From Hirudinaria manillensis (Eukaryota > Annelida > Clitellata > Hirudinida > Hirudinidae), in the NCBI GenBank assembly GCA_034509925.1, contig CM067533.1, positions 2,310,001 to 2,374,000 on the forward strand: DNA of 64,000 nt, in the 5' to 3' direction. The notes beneath the pieces are model-generated. The model was not told the origin of the DNA. It made no database searches and saw only the letters and a list, made by a program, of their open reading frames with translations. A program made the translations under genes and the position numbers. Below, piece by piece: positions 32,121-44,419 of the stretch (positions are counted from its first letter, which is position 1; each line of letters starts with the position of its first letter).

Positions 32121-35100
32121 ATGATCAACCTGCTTTCTTTTACTTGTTTTCTCGAGATTTTACTGTTGTTCACCATAAAGGCCGAAAGTAATTTTTTGTG
32201 GTTATGTTTTGATTTCATAATCATGTGTCATGCTCCATAAAATGTTTTTTAATACTTCTATAGTGTCAGTAACTTCTTCCAATTTATAGATATTCCTCCA
32301 AAGATTATATGGAAGACATCGAAGGAAGTGTTTGTGCCTCCTAGAATTGCACTTTTCATCTGTGAAGCCAGTGGAACAGGGACACTGGAGTAAGTAAAGA
32401 ATGGTGAAAAATCATTTCTTTTTGATACACATCATGTCTTAATATCTTATGCAACAGTTTTGAATGGTACAAAAATGGAATGAAAATAGTAACATCAGAC
32501 TCAAAAAAGTACAACTTAACAAGAATCATAAAAACAGGATCAGAATCTCAGACACTTGAGCTGAACCTACTGATTAAAACATATCTGGATATTGAAGATG
32601 AAGGATTCTATCAATGCAAAGTAAAGAATAGTTATGGCAAGGCTGTCAGCGATAGATCATGGCTAAGAAGGTATCATTTGGAATCTGGCAAAGCAGCAAA
32701 AGATAAAGAATTTAATGTGGGAGATGGTGGTTTTCTTCCTTGTGAAGGAAAAGTAAAATCTTCATCTTCATCAATTGTTGAATGGGTGAAGCTGACTTCA
32801 GAAGAATCACAACATCCAACTGCAATTACATTAGATGAACGAATCCAAGTGGATGAAAATGGTTAGTTTACTTATGTCATTAAAATTAATATAACTCCTA
32901 TAGCTTCAAAGTTTGAGTGTTTTTTCTCCAATATTCTAGTATTTTTTAATTACATTTTAGTCCAGTTTTTATATAAAAAGTGTTTTTATAATTCATCTAC
33001 TAATTCCTTGCAGGTACCTTGTATTTTTCCTATATACTTAAAAGTGATGAACTTGAACCAGATGAATATTATGCATGTATTTTAAAGAATTCACTTGATT
33101 CAATAACATCAGTTGTTGGTTCCAAATACAAAATTAAAGTGGGAGGTAAGTTTGCTTTTGGAAGATGATTAATTATTTAATTTAATAATAAATTATTCAA
33201 TTTATTATTATGTGATTTTTAAAAATTAAATAAATAAAAAAATTACACTGTATAAATATAAAAAAAAATTTAAAAAAACACAAGTTTTGTCTTAGGTATG
33301 CCACCCTCTTTTCCTACATCTTTGAGAACCATGTTTGCCTATGTTAAACCAAAAGTGACAGTAGTGGGTGATTCAGTCACCCTTGGTTGCTTCTTTGGCG
33401 GATGGTAAGATTAATGATTAAATTGAAATGCTTTTAATTTCTTAAAGCTATTTATTTTGATGTAGGGATAAAATTTCAGTTTTATTTACGGATTCTAAAG
33501 GACACAACATATTATCTACTGGTAGTTCAACAATTACTATTGCCTCAAAAAGTTCAAGAAGGATAGAAGGTGTGCAAAAGTCTCACCAAGGTGAATACAC
33601 ATGCAGAGGAATCAGTGAAGACAATGTTTTAGTAAAATCTGAAATACTTCAAGTAATTGTGGAAGGTAAACCATTTGCATTGTTAACAAACTAAACTGCT
33701 TTCATCATTTTAATAATTTTTTCCAGAAAGGCCGATTTTCATAAGTGATAAAAGAATAAGAGACCAAACTGCCACGCATGGTTCAAGTGCCGAATTCAAT
33801 TGTGGCGTTAGAGCGACGCCACCTGCAAAAATTGAATGGTTTAAAAATGGGGAGCATTTAAAAGAAGGTAATTTCTGCTGAAGTTCTTTTGATATTATAT
33901 TTTGAAATTGAAAATTAATAGCACAACTGGATTTTATCAGATAAACTTCCTCCTGAAATGTATATAAGACCTGATCAATCTACACTGAAGGTTCAAAATT
34001 TATGCAAAAAAGGTTGTGCTGAAGGAAAAAATGGTCCAATGGTCATTCAGTGTAATGCCAGCAATGTGCATGGTTATGAATTTGGAAATGGCTACTTAAA
34101 TATATTATGTGAGTTGATTTGGTTAAGCAAAAATTTACTATTAGTTTCAATGAAAAGAAATTAAAGTTATAATTCTAAAATGAAATTTGCATTTTAATTG
34201 TAATTGGTTGTTACAAATTTTCAAATAATGGAAAAAAGCATTTCAAGGCATTTTTTAGTTTATGTGGTGTCCCTACCCAAAGAGGCTGGGTTGTAAAAAG
34301 CACACATATCTGCTGTCTAATGCAGAAACATCAAGCATTCAGCCAACCTACATCACAAATTCTTTATCATTAAATTGATCCTGCTTGGTATCTGATAATA
34401 ATTGTTCACCTTGTAATTATTGGATTTAATTTAATTTCAGTTAAAACTGAGATAATACAGAAGCCAGAAGATGTTGAATACAATCCTGAAGAGAATGCAA
34501 CCTTTCGATGTCTTGCAACAACTGATCCTGATACAAAATTAAGTTATAAATGGCTCTTCAACAACCAAAGTTTTAGTCATGGTTCGATCAACACATACTC
34601 CAATGTTCTACACATCAACCTCCCAAATCTGGAAGATAAAGGCAAAAACTTGATTGGTACCTGGACATGTGTGGCTTCAAATTCTTATACCACTGACAGG
34701 CAGAGTGCACAGTTAAAAGAAAAACTACGTTAGTAATTATTAAATAATTAAATAAATTATATTAAATATTAAATAATTAAAATAATTAAATATTAGTCTA
34801 AATTGGCTATTAACTAACAATTATTGTTATTTCATTTATAAAAATAACTCCTAAATTTAAAGAACATTTTAATATGTTTATGGAATTTTACCTCTTGGTC
34901 CTGGTTTCTATTTCAAAATGGAAACTCTGTGGCTTACCAAACTTTATAATCTTTTACTATTTTAAAAATAAGATGGTAGGCAATATAAAATATGTGTAAC
35001 CTTCCCAATTTTGGACACCAATTTTTTAAATTTTGTCAATGGCCTTAACGTCTTTTTGTTAATGAAATAAAATGTTGAAGAAATGACATGCGATAGCTCA

Positions 35101-35416
35101 GAGGCAGTGATCATTAATTGCTAGCAATACCCTAACCTTACCCAGACCTTACCCTAACTTTACCCTAGCTATATTAAAGTAATATTCATTTTGCTTACAA
35201 TCATACTTAAAGTGTGCTCACAATTTTGGCCAATTTTCTAAAATTTATTTTTCTAAACAAAATGAAGGGTCATCTTATCATTAATCAATTTTAGTACTAG
35301 CCTATTTGTGGCCATACTGGTGGGCTGTTTAGCCCTCCTATTGTTTTTGTTAGTACTTGTAATCATAAGCATAGTTTGTTGCTGCCTCTATCAGAGCAGA
35401 GGAGATCAGTACTCAG
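32121..35416 (+). CDS. L1CAM/neuroglian-like cell adhesion protein: signal peptide, Ig domains, TM exon
   Basis: Exons: 32121-32187 (signal peptide MINLLSFTCFLEILLLFTIK), 32290-32389, 32458-32861, 33014-33145, 33296-33404, 33466-33665, 33727-33867, 33941-34108, 34441-34728 and 35295-35416. The first nine join in phase. They encode five Ig domains: FICEASGTG...EGFYQC; GFLPCEG...EYYACIL; LGCFFGG...GEYTCRG; FNCGVRA...IQCNASNVHGY; FRCLATT...WTCVASNS. The phrase CNASNVHGYEFGNGYLNI is typical of Ig4 in the L1 family. The last exon encodes a TM segment (VAILVGCLALLLFLLVLV...) and YQSRGDQYS, like the L1 juxtamembrane region. No fibronectin III domain was found, and the 34728-35295 join is out of phase (see Findings). 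Confidence 0.72.
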
Positions 35417-35526
35417 GTATTATATTTTGCTCTTTTTCTTTTAATTTGATCCATATTGATCTGGCAATACATTTTTAAGTTAATTGAAAATTGAACAAAA
35501 AATGGCAATAATCCTGAAAAAGAACT

Positions 35527-35620
35527 CGAAGAAGCAGGATTTCATGATTACCGGAGAGATCCGTTAGTTAAAATTTTATTTAAACCTATATCATGGGCTT
35601 GGTTGATTCAAAGAATCCCA
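35527..35620 (+). other. Possible cytoplasmic-tail coding segment of the L1-like gene
   Basis: The frame reads ELEEAGFHDYRRDPLVKILF, which recalls the acidic GFHEY-type segment of neuroglian tails. A phase 1 AG lies just upstream but lacks a pyrimidine tract, and no FIGQY ankyrin-binding motif follows. Weak. Confidence 0.3.
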
Positions 35621-35692
35621 TGTAATCAAGCCGATGTAATTTTTTTTTTGTATCAAGACAAGGCTAAAAGAAAAGTGATCATTTTTTTGTCC

Positions 35693-35770
35693 TATGCTGT
35701 TCCTGTTGTCAAGTCTCACAGGTGGTTTGCAGCCAGGTATCCTTTTCTTGTTCAGGATTCGATGTCGATA
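35693..35770 (+). pseudogene. Fragment of the CTCK exon
   Basis: About 75 bp closely match 22180-22260 in the CTCK exon, including the shared stretch TTTCTTGTTCAGGATTCGAT. The frame is not maintained. A shorter related piece (CAGGATTCGATCTCAAA) lies at about 24020-24060. Both are followed by the repeat text ATGAGAAACAACT, so the fragment travels with the dispersed repeat. Confidence 0.6.
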
Positions 35771-35999
35771 TTGATATTTCAATGAGAAACAACTGGCTTG
35801 ATGATCTATAGATTCATCTGTCACTTTTATGCATACCATGATTTGGTCATAATGTGTCCGCCATTAGACGTCCAGAGATTTAATTCCCATTTAAATGGTT
35901 AGTAATTATATTAATCGTCGTTTTAATGAGTAAATGAATTAGATTACAGTCTGTTATTTATAGGAAAAGTTTGATTCGTTTTTATTTGTTTTAATTTAA

Positions 36000-38572
36000 A
36001 TACTTGTTCAATAAAATCCTCTCCTTATGTTCGAAGCAAACTTCAAATTTTTATCAAGACCACGCGTCGGCTTTTTGCGATTGTTTTAGTTGTTAAGACG
36101 ACATTGTGGCCAATTGAACTTCGGTTCGTCATCTATTTACGTTTTTGTAGCCAATGATGTCTTTGTCAAGGAAATTGATATTATTGGTTTTATATTTGTT
36201 TACAATATCTAATCTGGTTTTGGCGATGGGGTGATGACGACAATGATTGAGGCGATAATGACGGTGATGGCAACTTATTATCGTTAGCAAGTATTTGTAA
36301 AAAAAGTTTTTTTCTTTTATTTTTGACGACTTTAATCAAAATAGATAACTTCAACGAGAAAAAAATCGCTTGATATTCTAAAGAGGGGACGGATTATGTA
36401 ATATATGGAAGAAGCCACGTCCTTATGAATGCATTAAAAATATGGCAAACTTCAAGTATTTATGAGAATGCGCGTTTTGCACTGTCGAATTTTTGGAGTC
36501 CAGTAGAGCCTTCTCTAGGAATGTAAATAGCTGGTGCTTGCTTTAATTTTGATAATTTAAATATTTTTTTAAATAAAAATAATTGCCATTATTTGATCAA
36601 ATAATTTATTTTATCTGTTCGCTAGGAGCACGGGTTCGATCGCTGAGATCGTTTTGCATTCGTGGTTGTTAATTATTATAATAACAACAACTACAATAAT
36701 TATTGTATTTATTAATATCGTAAATACATAGTGACCAATTTGAAATACGATAAATTTTGGTTGCGGCATTAATTATTGCATTACGATCACCATCGTCATA
36801 GTAAAATCTTCCAGAATTTATGGTATTAAATCAACATGTCGCGTTTACAAAATCCCCTAGCGAACAAAATAATTAAATTACTGACTCTGGTGCAATAACT
36901 AAAAATGTTTTTTAATAAATACTTTCTAATGATAAGCAGCAGCGCGATTGAAGACTGAACGCCAAAGAAGAGAAACAAGCAATAGAGATTAATTATAATA
37001 ATTATAGTAGTTGTTGTTATTATAATAATTAATTCAACGAATGCAAGACGACCTCAGGCATTAAGTCGAGAAAAGAGGATTGAGTGCTTCCAAAAAATGA
37101 TGAAAAAAATATAGTCATTTAAGCTGATAATGTAACTTTTTATTTATTAAATATAAATAAGAAAAAGTCTCCACGAGGTAGAACATTGATTTCCGAACGC
37201 AGCGATAGCAATTAAACTCACAAAGCCGTATTTTATAAGTGAGATAGAAAAATAACTACAAAATTAAGCAATCAATCAAATCTTCAATCAATTTAGCATC
37301 GTTTTGAAGTTCATTCCATAGGCGATAACAAGATCATGTGTTGAATGCAACATCATCATTTTCGAATCCTTGGCTGTAGTCGTCGTCATCATCATCACAG
37401 AAGAATTTTTTTATCATAACCAAAGAACAGCCACCAATGGGCCCCCACAAACTAACCTTCACAATTTATTGTGGCATGGGGCAACATCCTCTCAAGTATT
37501 ACAAGCTTACCTCGTACATCAAGAGAGGTGTTTCAGGAAAAATTGAAATACGATCATTTTTGGTTGCGTTATTAAATATTGCATTACGATCATCATCGTC
37601 GTCGTCATCGACTCCAATTAAAATCTTCCAAAATTTACGGAGTTAAATCAACATGTAGCATTTCTATAAACCCTCTAGTGAAAAATAACATTGAAATTAC
37701 TGACTATGGTGCATTAGCTAAAAACTATTTTTAACCTTCCTCCAATACAATTGAACACCGAACAACACAAAGGAGGGACATACAATAGAGATGAATATAA
37801 TGTTATAACCCTGAATATTGATAATTAACGAATAATTAAAATTATATGGCGAATTAATTAAATTAATATTTAATTAATGTTTAGAACTATTCAGAGTCTT
37901 TGGTTAGGAACCTTAACAAATTATGTAATCAGAAAAAGCGGGGGGAAAGCAGATAGCGAGAGAATTAGCAGATTCCAAGACTTGGACAATTAGGCATTGA
38001 ATATCTTCCAAGCCATCTGAACACTTTCAATAAACCTGACCTTCCATAATTAGTTTTGAAGATCCCGGGTTATTAAAATATTAATAAATATTATAATTAT
38101 CGTAGTTGTTGTTAAGCTCAAAAAAAAAAACGAAAGAGCAGGTTCTAAGATAAATTGAACACTCGTCGTCTTCACAAATATTTGAAGTTTGTTTGATAAG
38201 GAGAGGTGTTTCAGGAATATATCTTGTGGCCGATTTAAAATTAATTCAATACTGAATGTTATAATTAATATTGCATTACAAACATTATTATTATTATCAT
38301 CATCATCGCCGACAAAATCTTCCAAAACCGGAAGAGTTAATTAATCATGTAGTGTTTTCAAAACATGCCACTAGCGAACAAATAAAAACAACATTATTTG
38401 GTGAAATAATGGCAATTATTTTTATTGAAAAAAATATAAAAATTAACAAAATTTAATTAGCACCAACTAATGACATCTGGGCATTGAAAATGCAATGGAG
38501 AGACAAACCATACATTTTGATATTTAGTACCAATGCCAGCAACACAATCGTGAGACTCCGCTATTCTGCGTT

Positions 38573-38603
<31 letters not shown>

Positions 38604-39400
38604 GCATTTGACGTCCACCACCACCGATCACTTTATTAAATGATTTGTTTGCAACTTTTACAAACAAATGAGACATCAGAGCAACTTAAATAAAAGAGTA
38701 TAAAAATTATGCACCATTATTAAACACCAGAAAGCCATGACCATGACAGACAAACGAATGAACTATCGTTATCATCATGGCCACATTTGTAAAAACTCAA
38801 GAACGGCCACTATCGGTCTTCCACAAATTAATCTTTAAGCAATGTACGGTGCATCTTCCTCTTAAGTATTTCAAAATTAACTCGTACGTAAAGAGAGGTG
38901 TTTCAGGAAAATACATTGTGGCCAATTTGAAATACGATAAATTGAGATTGCGGCACTAATTATTGCATTACGATCATCATCGTCACATTAAAATCTTCCA
39001 AAATTTACGGTATTAAATCAACATGACGCGTTTCCAAAACCTCCTAGCGAACAAAAATAATTAAATTACTGACTCTGGTGCAATAACTAAAAATTGCACA
39101 AAACAAATCATCAAGATATTAATTTCTCACCAAATAATGTATTTTAAAAAATAATAGCACAGTAATGCAATATTAGATTCAATATCGGGAGTGACTTGAC
39201 AGTTTGGTTCCGTAAAATTGTATTTTTAGAATAAGTTTGATTCGTTTTTATTTGTTTTAATTTTGATAATTTAAGTTTATTTTTCATTAAAAATAATTGC
39301 CATTATTTAAAAAATAATTGATTTTATTTGTTCGCTAGGTGCAAGCTTCGAAGTTTACGACAAGTTTAATTATCTGTCATTTTTTGAAGATTTTGTTGGT
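36000..39400 (-). repeat. Complex dispersed repeat cluster (right arm)
   Basis: Reverse-orientation modules lie at about 36740-36890, 37370-37690, 38150-38530 and 38575-39060. The last two are collinear, inverted, with 26040-26470 and 24386-25020 on the left. Two modules (about 36015 and 36395) are in + orientation. No conserved protein was found. Confidence 0.72.
37803..38073 (+). mobile_element. MITE copy 1
   Basis: Starts TATAACCCTGAATATTGATA and ends GATCCCGGGTTATTA. The ends are short imperfect inverted repeats (TAACCC/GGGTTA). The interior matches the reverse complement of 40346-40632 and, less well, 42605-42896. There is no coding capacity. Confidence 0.72.
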
Positions 39401-39980
39401 AGTGATGACGTTAGAAATAATGATGTTATTGTCTAACGCCATCTATCGTTTAATATACTTCTTTACATAGCTTATACTCATAATATCATCATCATCATAA
39501 TTATCATCGTCATCACCACTATCACTATCACTACCATCGTTTTCAAAAATTAATTAGAAAACGACTCAAGCGTTCCTAATTATGTAATTCCTTTCGACCA
39601 ACAAAGTAGATATTTGAGATTGCTGGAAATGCTGAGCCAGGAGATAGTTTAGCCCCCCTCATCCAGCCCGCGGGGACTTTTTCCAATATGAAAAAATAAA
39701 TAAAGATGAAGAGTGAACAAGGAAATTGGTCTCTGCCGCAGAAATAACTAGTCATATAAATTTTCTGAACCTAAAAGTACAAGGAGAGAACAATCTAGCC
39801 TGTGCTCTATATAAATATTTTCAGATCCAAACAAGCTTTTGTTACAATATATCTTTTTTGTTATATACGAGCTTCAAAACCATGTGGTTTAGTCAAATTT
39901 TGTTTATTAATTCTATGAATAATTATTTTAGCATTATGGTTTCAATTTGAGGCAATTTCACAAGTTTCAATTCTGTCCCT

Positions 39981-40292
39981 TCAGAAAATCGGAAAAACTT
40001 GGAAAGCAGCAGTTTCGATGCCAAATTCGTTCGTTCCCCTGAGGATTCTGAAGTATCCCTATTCTCCCCAATTCTCACCAAAGCTGTTCTTGGCGATCCA
40101 GTACTTAGTTTTGGTGCTTTCTTCAACTCCATATCCAACGATCAATACGGCATGAGTTCTGGTGTACCGAGGATGAGGTTCTGTAAAAACGGAGATCAAA
40201 GATACTTCATTTGCCATCAACTTTAGGGCACTAAATGCATACGAGGCAAACCTTTCACGTAATGTTGTTGTAAGTTGTCGCATGGCAACATC
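39981..40292 (-). pseudogene. Papain-family (cathepsin C/L-like) protease fragment with an internal stop
   Basis: The minus strand reads [14 protein letters not shown], then [15 protein letters not shown], then a TAG at 40059-40061, then GYFRILRGTNEFGIETAAF and a TGA at 39981. These are the catalytic His and Asn blocks and the C-terminus of a papain-type protease. The usual KNSWG Trp is Phe and the NECGIE Cys is Phe. The catalytic Cys domain is absent. The tail RGTNE.GIE..A resembles cathepsin C, among others. Confidence 0.75.
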
Positions 40293-40345
40293 TTAAGTCG
40301 TCTTTCCCTTTTGGTTCGTAAACTAGGCATTGCGTTGGGCTTTAT

Positions 40346-40632
40346 ATTGTAATAACCCGGGGTCCTCAAACTAATTATGGTAGGTCAGGTTTATTGAAAG
40401 TGTTCAGATGGCTTGGAAGCTATTCAATGCCTAATTGTCCAAGTCTTGGAATCTGCTAATTCTCTCGCTCTCTGCTTTCGCTCTTTATTCTCATTACACA
40501 ATTTGTTAAGGTTCCTAACAAAACCTGACCAAAGACTCTGAATAGTTCTAAACATTAATTAATTATTAATTTAATTAGTTCGCCATATAATTTTAATAAT
40601 TCGTTAATTATCTATATTCAGGGTTATAACAA
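40346..40632 (-). mobile_element. MITE copy 2, inverted
   Basis: Begins ATTGTAATAACCCGGGG and ends CAGGGTTATAACAAT, so the inverted termini extend to about 14 bp here (ATTGTWATAACCC). The interior is the reverse complement of copy 1. It lies just upstream of the cathepsin fragment. Confidence 0.75.
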
Positions 40633-40639
40633 TATGAAT

Positions 40640-41890
40640 ACTTTGGGCAGAATATGAAACTTTGCAAAACTTTGGCAACGTTGTACTCTTTAAAGACTTG
40701 ATGTAACAAACACATTTGAAGGTCAAAATGTTGTAATAGATCATTTCCAAAATTTAAGATAAGTATTTTAAAATTTCGAAATTAAATAGATATGCCTCAA
40801 GAATTTCGTTCACCAGTCATTTAAAATTTCAGTCCGAATGTTATTGCTACGCTACGGTTTGAAAACAATAATTGAATAAATTTTTAATATCAAAACTGTA
40901 ACAATAACAAAAAAAAAAACAAAAAAAAAACAACAACAACCACAAATAGGCTAACAATATCAACAGGTAAACGAATCTAATCTAAATTTCAAAATGAATT
41001 TTTCATGAAAATACATGTAAATACGATTTTAAAAAAAAATATTACAAAAAAAGTCACTTTTCTCCCCATGGAACGTTTCTGTAAAATCTCAGAAGTCTTG
41101 ATTGAACCTAACAAGACAAAATCTAATCGCCTAACGAAAGGCAAACCGCTTCCTTTCGCTTGGAAAACAAAGTCTCAAACGGTGCCTACAACTGAATCAA
41201 CACTGAGAAATAAATAATGGCACAAGTACGGGTTGTAATACGTATAATATACAGTATTTTATTATAAATTACCATAAATTAAATATGTTAATAAACATTA
41301 ATCACATTAATTCATAACAAAATGCTTTAGTAATAGTAATAACATGAAGTTTACATTTGGATATAAAAGTGATATGCTTTGGATATAAAATGAAATAGTC
41401 TCATATCATAAACTTGGGAATAAACCGAAATAGAATCCATATACTTTATACCATATGTGTTTTCACATATCATTCGAAAGTCAAATCCTCAGTAATACAT
41501 GAGGGCAGCACAGTGGTCAAAATCTCTTGGGCAGAGGGCAGCACTCTAAGCCACCAGATGCCCCTACACAGTTAGTACGACGACATGAGGCTATCATCAC
41601 TGGGTGTTTTTGCTCGAACTTGAATTTTAATTTGTATGCGTTTTATCCTCTCGAAATCAAATGATATTTCGAAGAAATCAATTTAATAAACAAAATAAAC
41701 GAACTTCGAAACAATCTCGGTGACATAAGTACAAGTAGGTTTTATAATAAAGACTAATAGTAGTAAGAGCTACCAATCCAAGTCGTTTTGGCAGGCAAAA
41801 GGATAGGAAGCGGAAGAATGTGAAGAGGAAGTAATGAAGGAGATAGTTGATTGGATAAATGGATGGACGGATCAACAGTCGGACACACAG
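40640..41890. other. No gene recognised
   Basis: AT-rich sequence. A short open frame at 41005-41217 has no recognisable features. Sequence near 41500-41575 (GGGCAGCACAGTGGTC, GAGGGCAGCACTCTAAGCC) may be an old SINE-like repeat, without usable box A/B evidence. Confidence 0.4.
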
Positions 41891-41900
41891 ATGAACAGAT

Positions 41901-42978
41901 TTAAGATGGAAAAACCGTTGTACGAACGTTACCCTGTCCGCGGGTTATAGGCTCGTGGATTGAAAGGGCACTATTGAAAATTTGGTCGAGTGTAGAGTTC
42001 CAGGTATCCTCTGTCATGATGGTGCTTCTGACTGGGGCGTCGGTTCTTTCGTTAGGGCTCGTCACATGACTGACTTCACGCGACCTTCTTAGTACAACAT
42101 TGGTTGCTGTGGTCTCAGGTGTTGTTGCTGTCGTTAATGTTGTTGGTGGCGGAGGTGGTTTGGCAGGAAAGTTTGTTGTAGTCGTTGTTATTGTTGCAGG
42201 TGGTGATGGCTTGTCAGGAATGTTTGTTGTAGTCGTTGTTATTGTTGCAGGTGGTGACGGTTTTTCCGGAAAGTTTGTGGTAGTCGTTACTGGTGATAAC
42301 GGTTTAGTAGCGATGTTGTCGAAATTGTAGTAGTATTTCTCGGTAACCGTGTCGCTGCTGGCTGCCGTCATCGTCTGAGTCGTGATATTGACGTAAGGAC
42401 TTTGGGAATCGACAGTTGACGGTTTGCTCGAATCGCTTGGCGTGATTGGCACTGTGAACACTGTCCTGTTCCCAGCTGGTCATTACAAGTGCCACTAATT
42501 ATTAATTGATCGAAGAGATATTTCTATGCAATAATGACAGAGGCATAATAATTACAATAATATCCTATTACATCAACAATAATGTATTGTTGGATCCCTA
42601 GATCCAATAAATTGAAGAATAATTAAAATTATATTGCCGATTAATTAATTTAATAATTAATTAAATTTAGTGGCAATATAATTTGAGAATTAATTAATTG
42701 TTGCTATTCAGACTCTTTGGTTATGCACCTCGACAAATGGATTTGTATCGGAAAGTAGAGCGAGAATTAGAGAACAGCAGATTTCAAGACTTAGACATTT
42801 GAAGCATCGTGCATCTTCCAAGCCATCTGACAACTTTCAATAAACCTGACCTTCTATAATTAGTTTGAGGACCCCGGGTTATTACAGTATATAAACTATT
42901 TTATTATTTCTTTTAGGCATTGATTCATCAGTGAGGTATTGCGATAGAAGAATCATATTACTTACATAATAATTAAGC

Positions 42979-43061
<83 letters not shown>

Positions 43062-44402
43062 TAGATGAAATACATACCTATACCTGGACTGCTGGATTGA
43101 GGTGTGGAACCAGTGTCTATCCGTAGTTTTTTCGGTATATTATTGTAAATCGGGAAACGAAAGTTGGGCAAACAGTATCCACCTTTGATCAAAGAAGCAC
43201 TCGAAGACGTACTTTCCTCTCTACGTCTGAGTTAACAAGTCTGTGGTTAGTTACATTTAAAACAACAACGACAACAATATCAACACCAACAACAAATTAA
43301 CAGCAGCAACAGCAAGATCGATATCAACAACGAGATCTGTGTTATTAAATGTGGCCACAATAGCCATTAAAAATTTATAAATTATAATTCCGATACATTT
43401 TTTTTTACAACAGGGATAGATTTAAATTTTAAAAACATGCTACAGAAATCTAAAAGAAGTATAATAATAAAAATAATAACAAATAATAATATTTAAAAGT
43501 AACAAAATAATAATAATAATAATAATAATCACAGGTCAACTTTAAAAATCAAAATAAATTTGAAATTCTCCTTCAACGTGAATTACGCGTCTTTCAAGAC
43601 AACAAAAGGTAATGGACAGCCTCAATTATTTGTTGATGGTTTATCATAATTTATGGATATTTATAATAATTTATGAATGATTAATAGCATTGTTTATATA
43701 TGAATTATGGATGATTATGTTAATTTATAATAACTTACGTAAGTGCTTCAGAATGAATGAATGAATGAATTAATTAATAAATGAATGAGCCATTAAATGA
43801 GTGATTTTTTTTGTAATTTAGTAATTTAATATTTAATTTAAATAATGTACAATTGAAATAAAATACGTAACAATTTTTTGAACCATATAATTAACCATTG
43901 TTGTTGATGATGATGATGAAGATGACGATGAAATAAATTTCTGATCATTACAAACCACACGATCTGGTCATGTTCAAATTCATGCTATTAGAATTGTTAT
44001 TAATATCATGTAAATATTTCATAACATGACGTAACATAATTCAGTTTTTCTTTTATATTTATATTATTTAAGTTAATTTAAGTCATATTTAAGTTAATAT
44101 TTCAAACATTTTAATGATATTATATAAATAATTTATATTTATATTTATTTATAAATATTTTAATTATATTTATATTTAATTATTTCTTGACAATAATCAC
44201 TAATCATCCTAATGCCCAGTCATTAATGATGAATAACAATCTAAGTTTAAATACAAACAAATATAAAATAATTAAAACAATATAATTATGATAAATACAT
44301 CTAATTATAACCTATTCCTTTCCTTGTAGCAGACGACGATGGCCGAGATGATGACGGCAATCAATATCAATCCACCACCAACGCTCGGTCCGACAATAAT
44401 GG
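41901..44402 (-). CDS. C-terminal part of a single-pass membrane protein with a Thr/Pro-rich tail
   Basis: Three - strand exons join in phase: 44402-44312, 43226-43084 and 42475-41901 (stop at 41901-41903). The first encodes a TM helix (VGGGLILIAVIISAIVVC) followed by YKERNRRREE, a positive stop-transfer segment. The second encodes a Ser-rich stretch, then GGYCLPNFRFPIYNNIPKK. The third encodes AGNRTVFTVPITPS and three imperfect repeats of about 17 residues (PATITTTTTNIPDKPSP). By the positive-inside rule the Thr/Pro region is cytoplasmic, which is odd for mucin-like sequence. The ectodomain exons should lie above 44402 and were not identified. No family recognised. Confidence 0.6.
42605..42896 (+). 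mobile_element. MITE copy 3, diverged
   Basis: Same orientation as copy 1, sharing GAATAATTAAAATTAT, CAGACTCTTTGG, TTCCAAGCCATCTGA, TTTCAATAAACCTGACCTT and the terminal CCCCGGGTTATTACA. The left terminus is not clear. It lies upstream of the last exon of the - strand membrane-protein gene, in its intron. Confidence 0.68.
42978..43061. repeat. AAT microsatellite
   Basis: A pure AAT run in the intron just downstream (on the - strand) of the exon at 43226-43084. Confidence 0.95.
43240..44300. other. Intron of the - strand membrane-protein gene
   Basis: AT-rich with CAA and AAT patches; no exon or repeat boundary recognised. Confidence 0.5.
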
Positions 44403-44419
44403 CTGATAATAAAAATTTA

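Noticed and set aside
35094..35170. tRNA or tRNA-derived SINE (GCGATAGCTCAGAGGCAG resembles a box A)
   Set aside because: No box B, no cloverleaf pairing, and the sequence turns into degenerate CCTAA repeats.
36626..36660. Box B-like GGGTTCGATCGC
   Set aside because: No box A at the proper distance, and it lies in the dispersed repeat.
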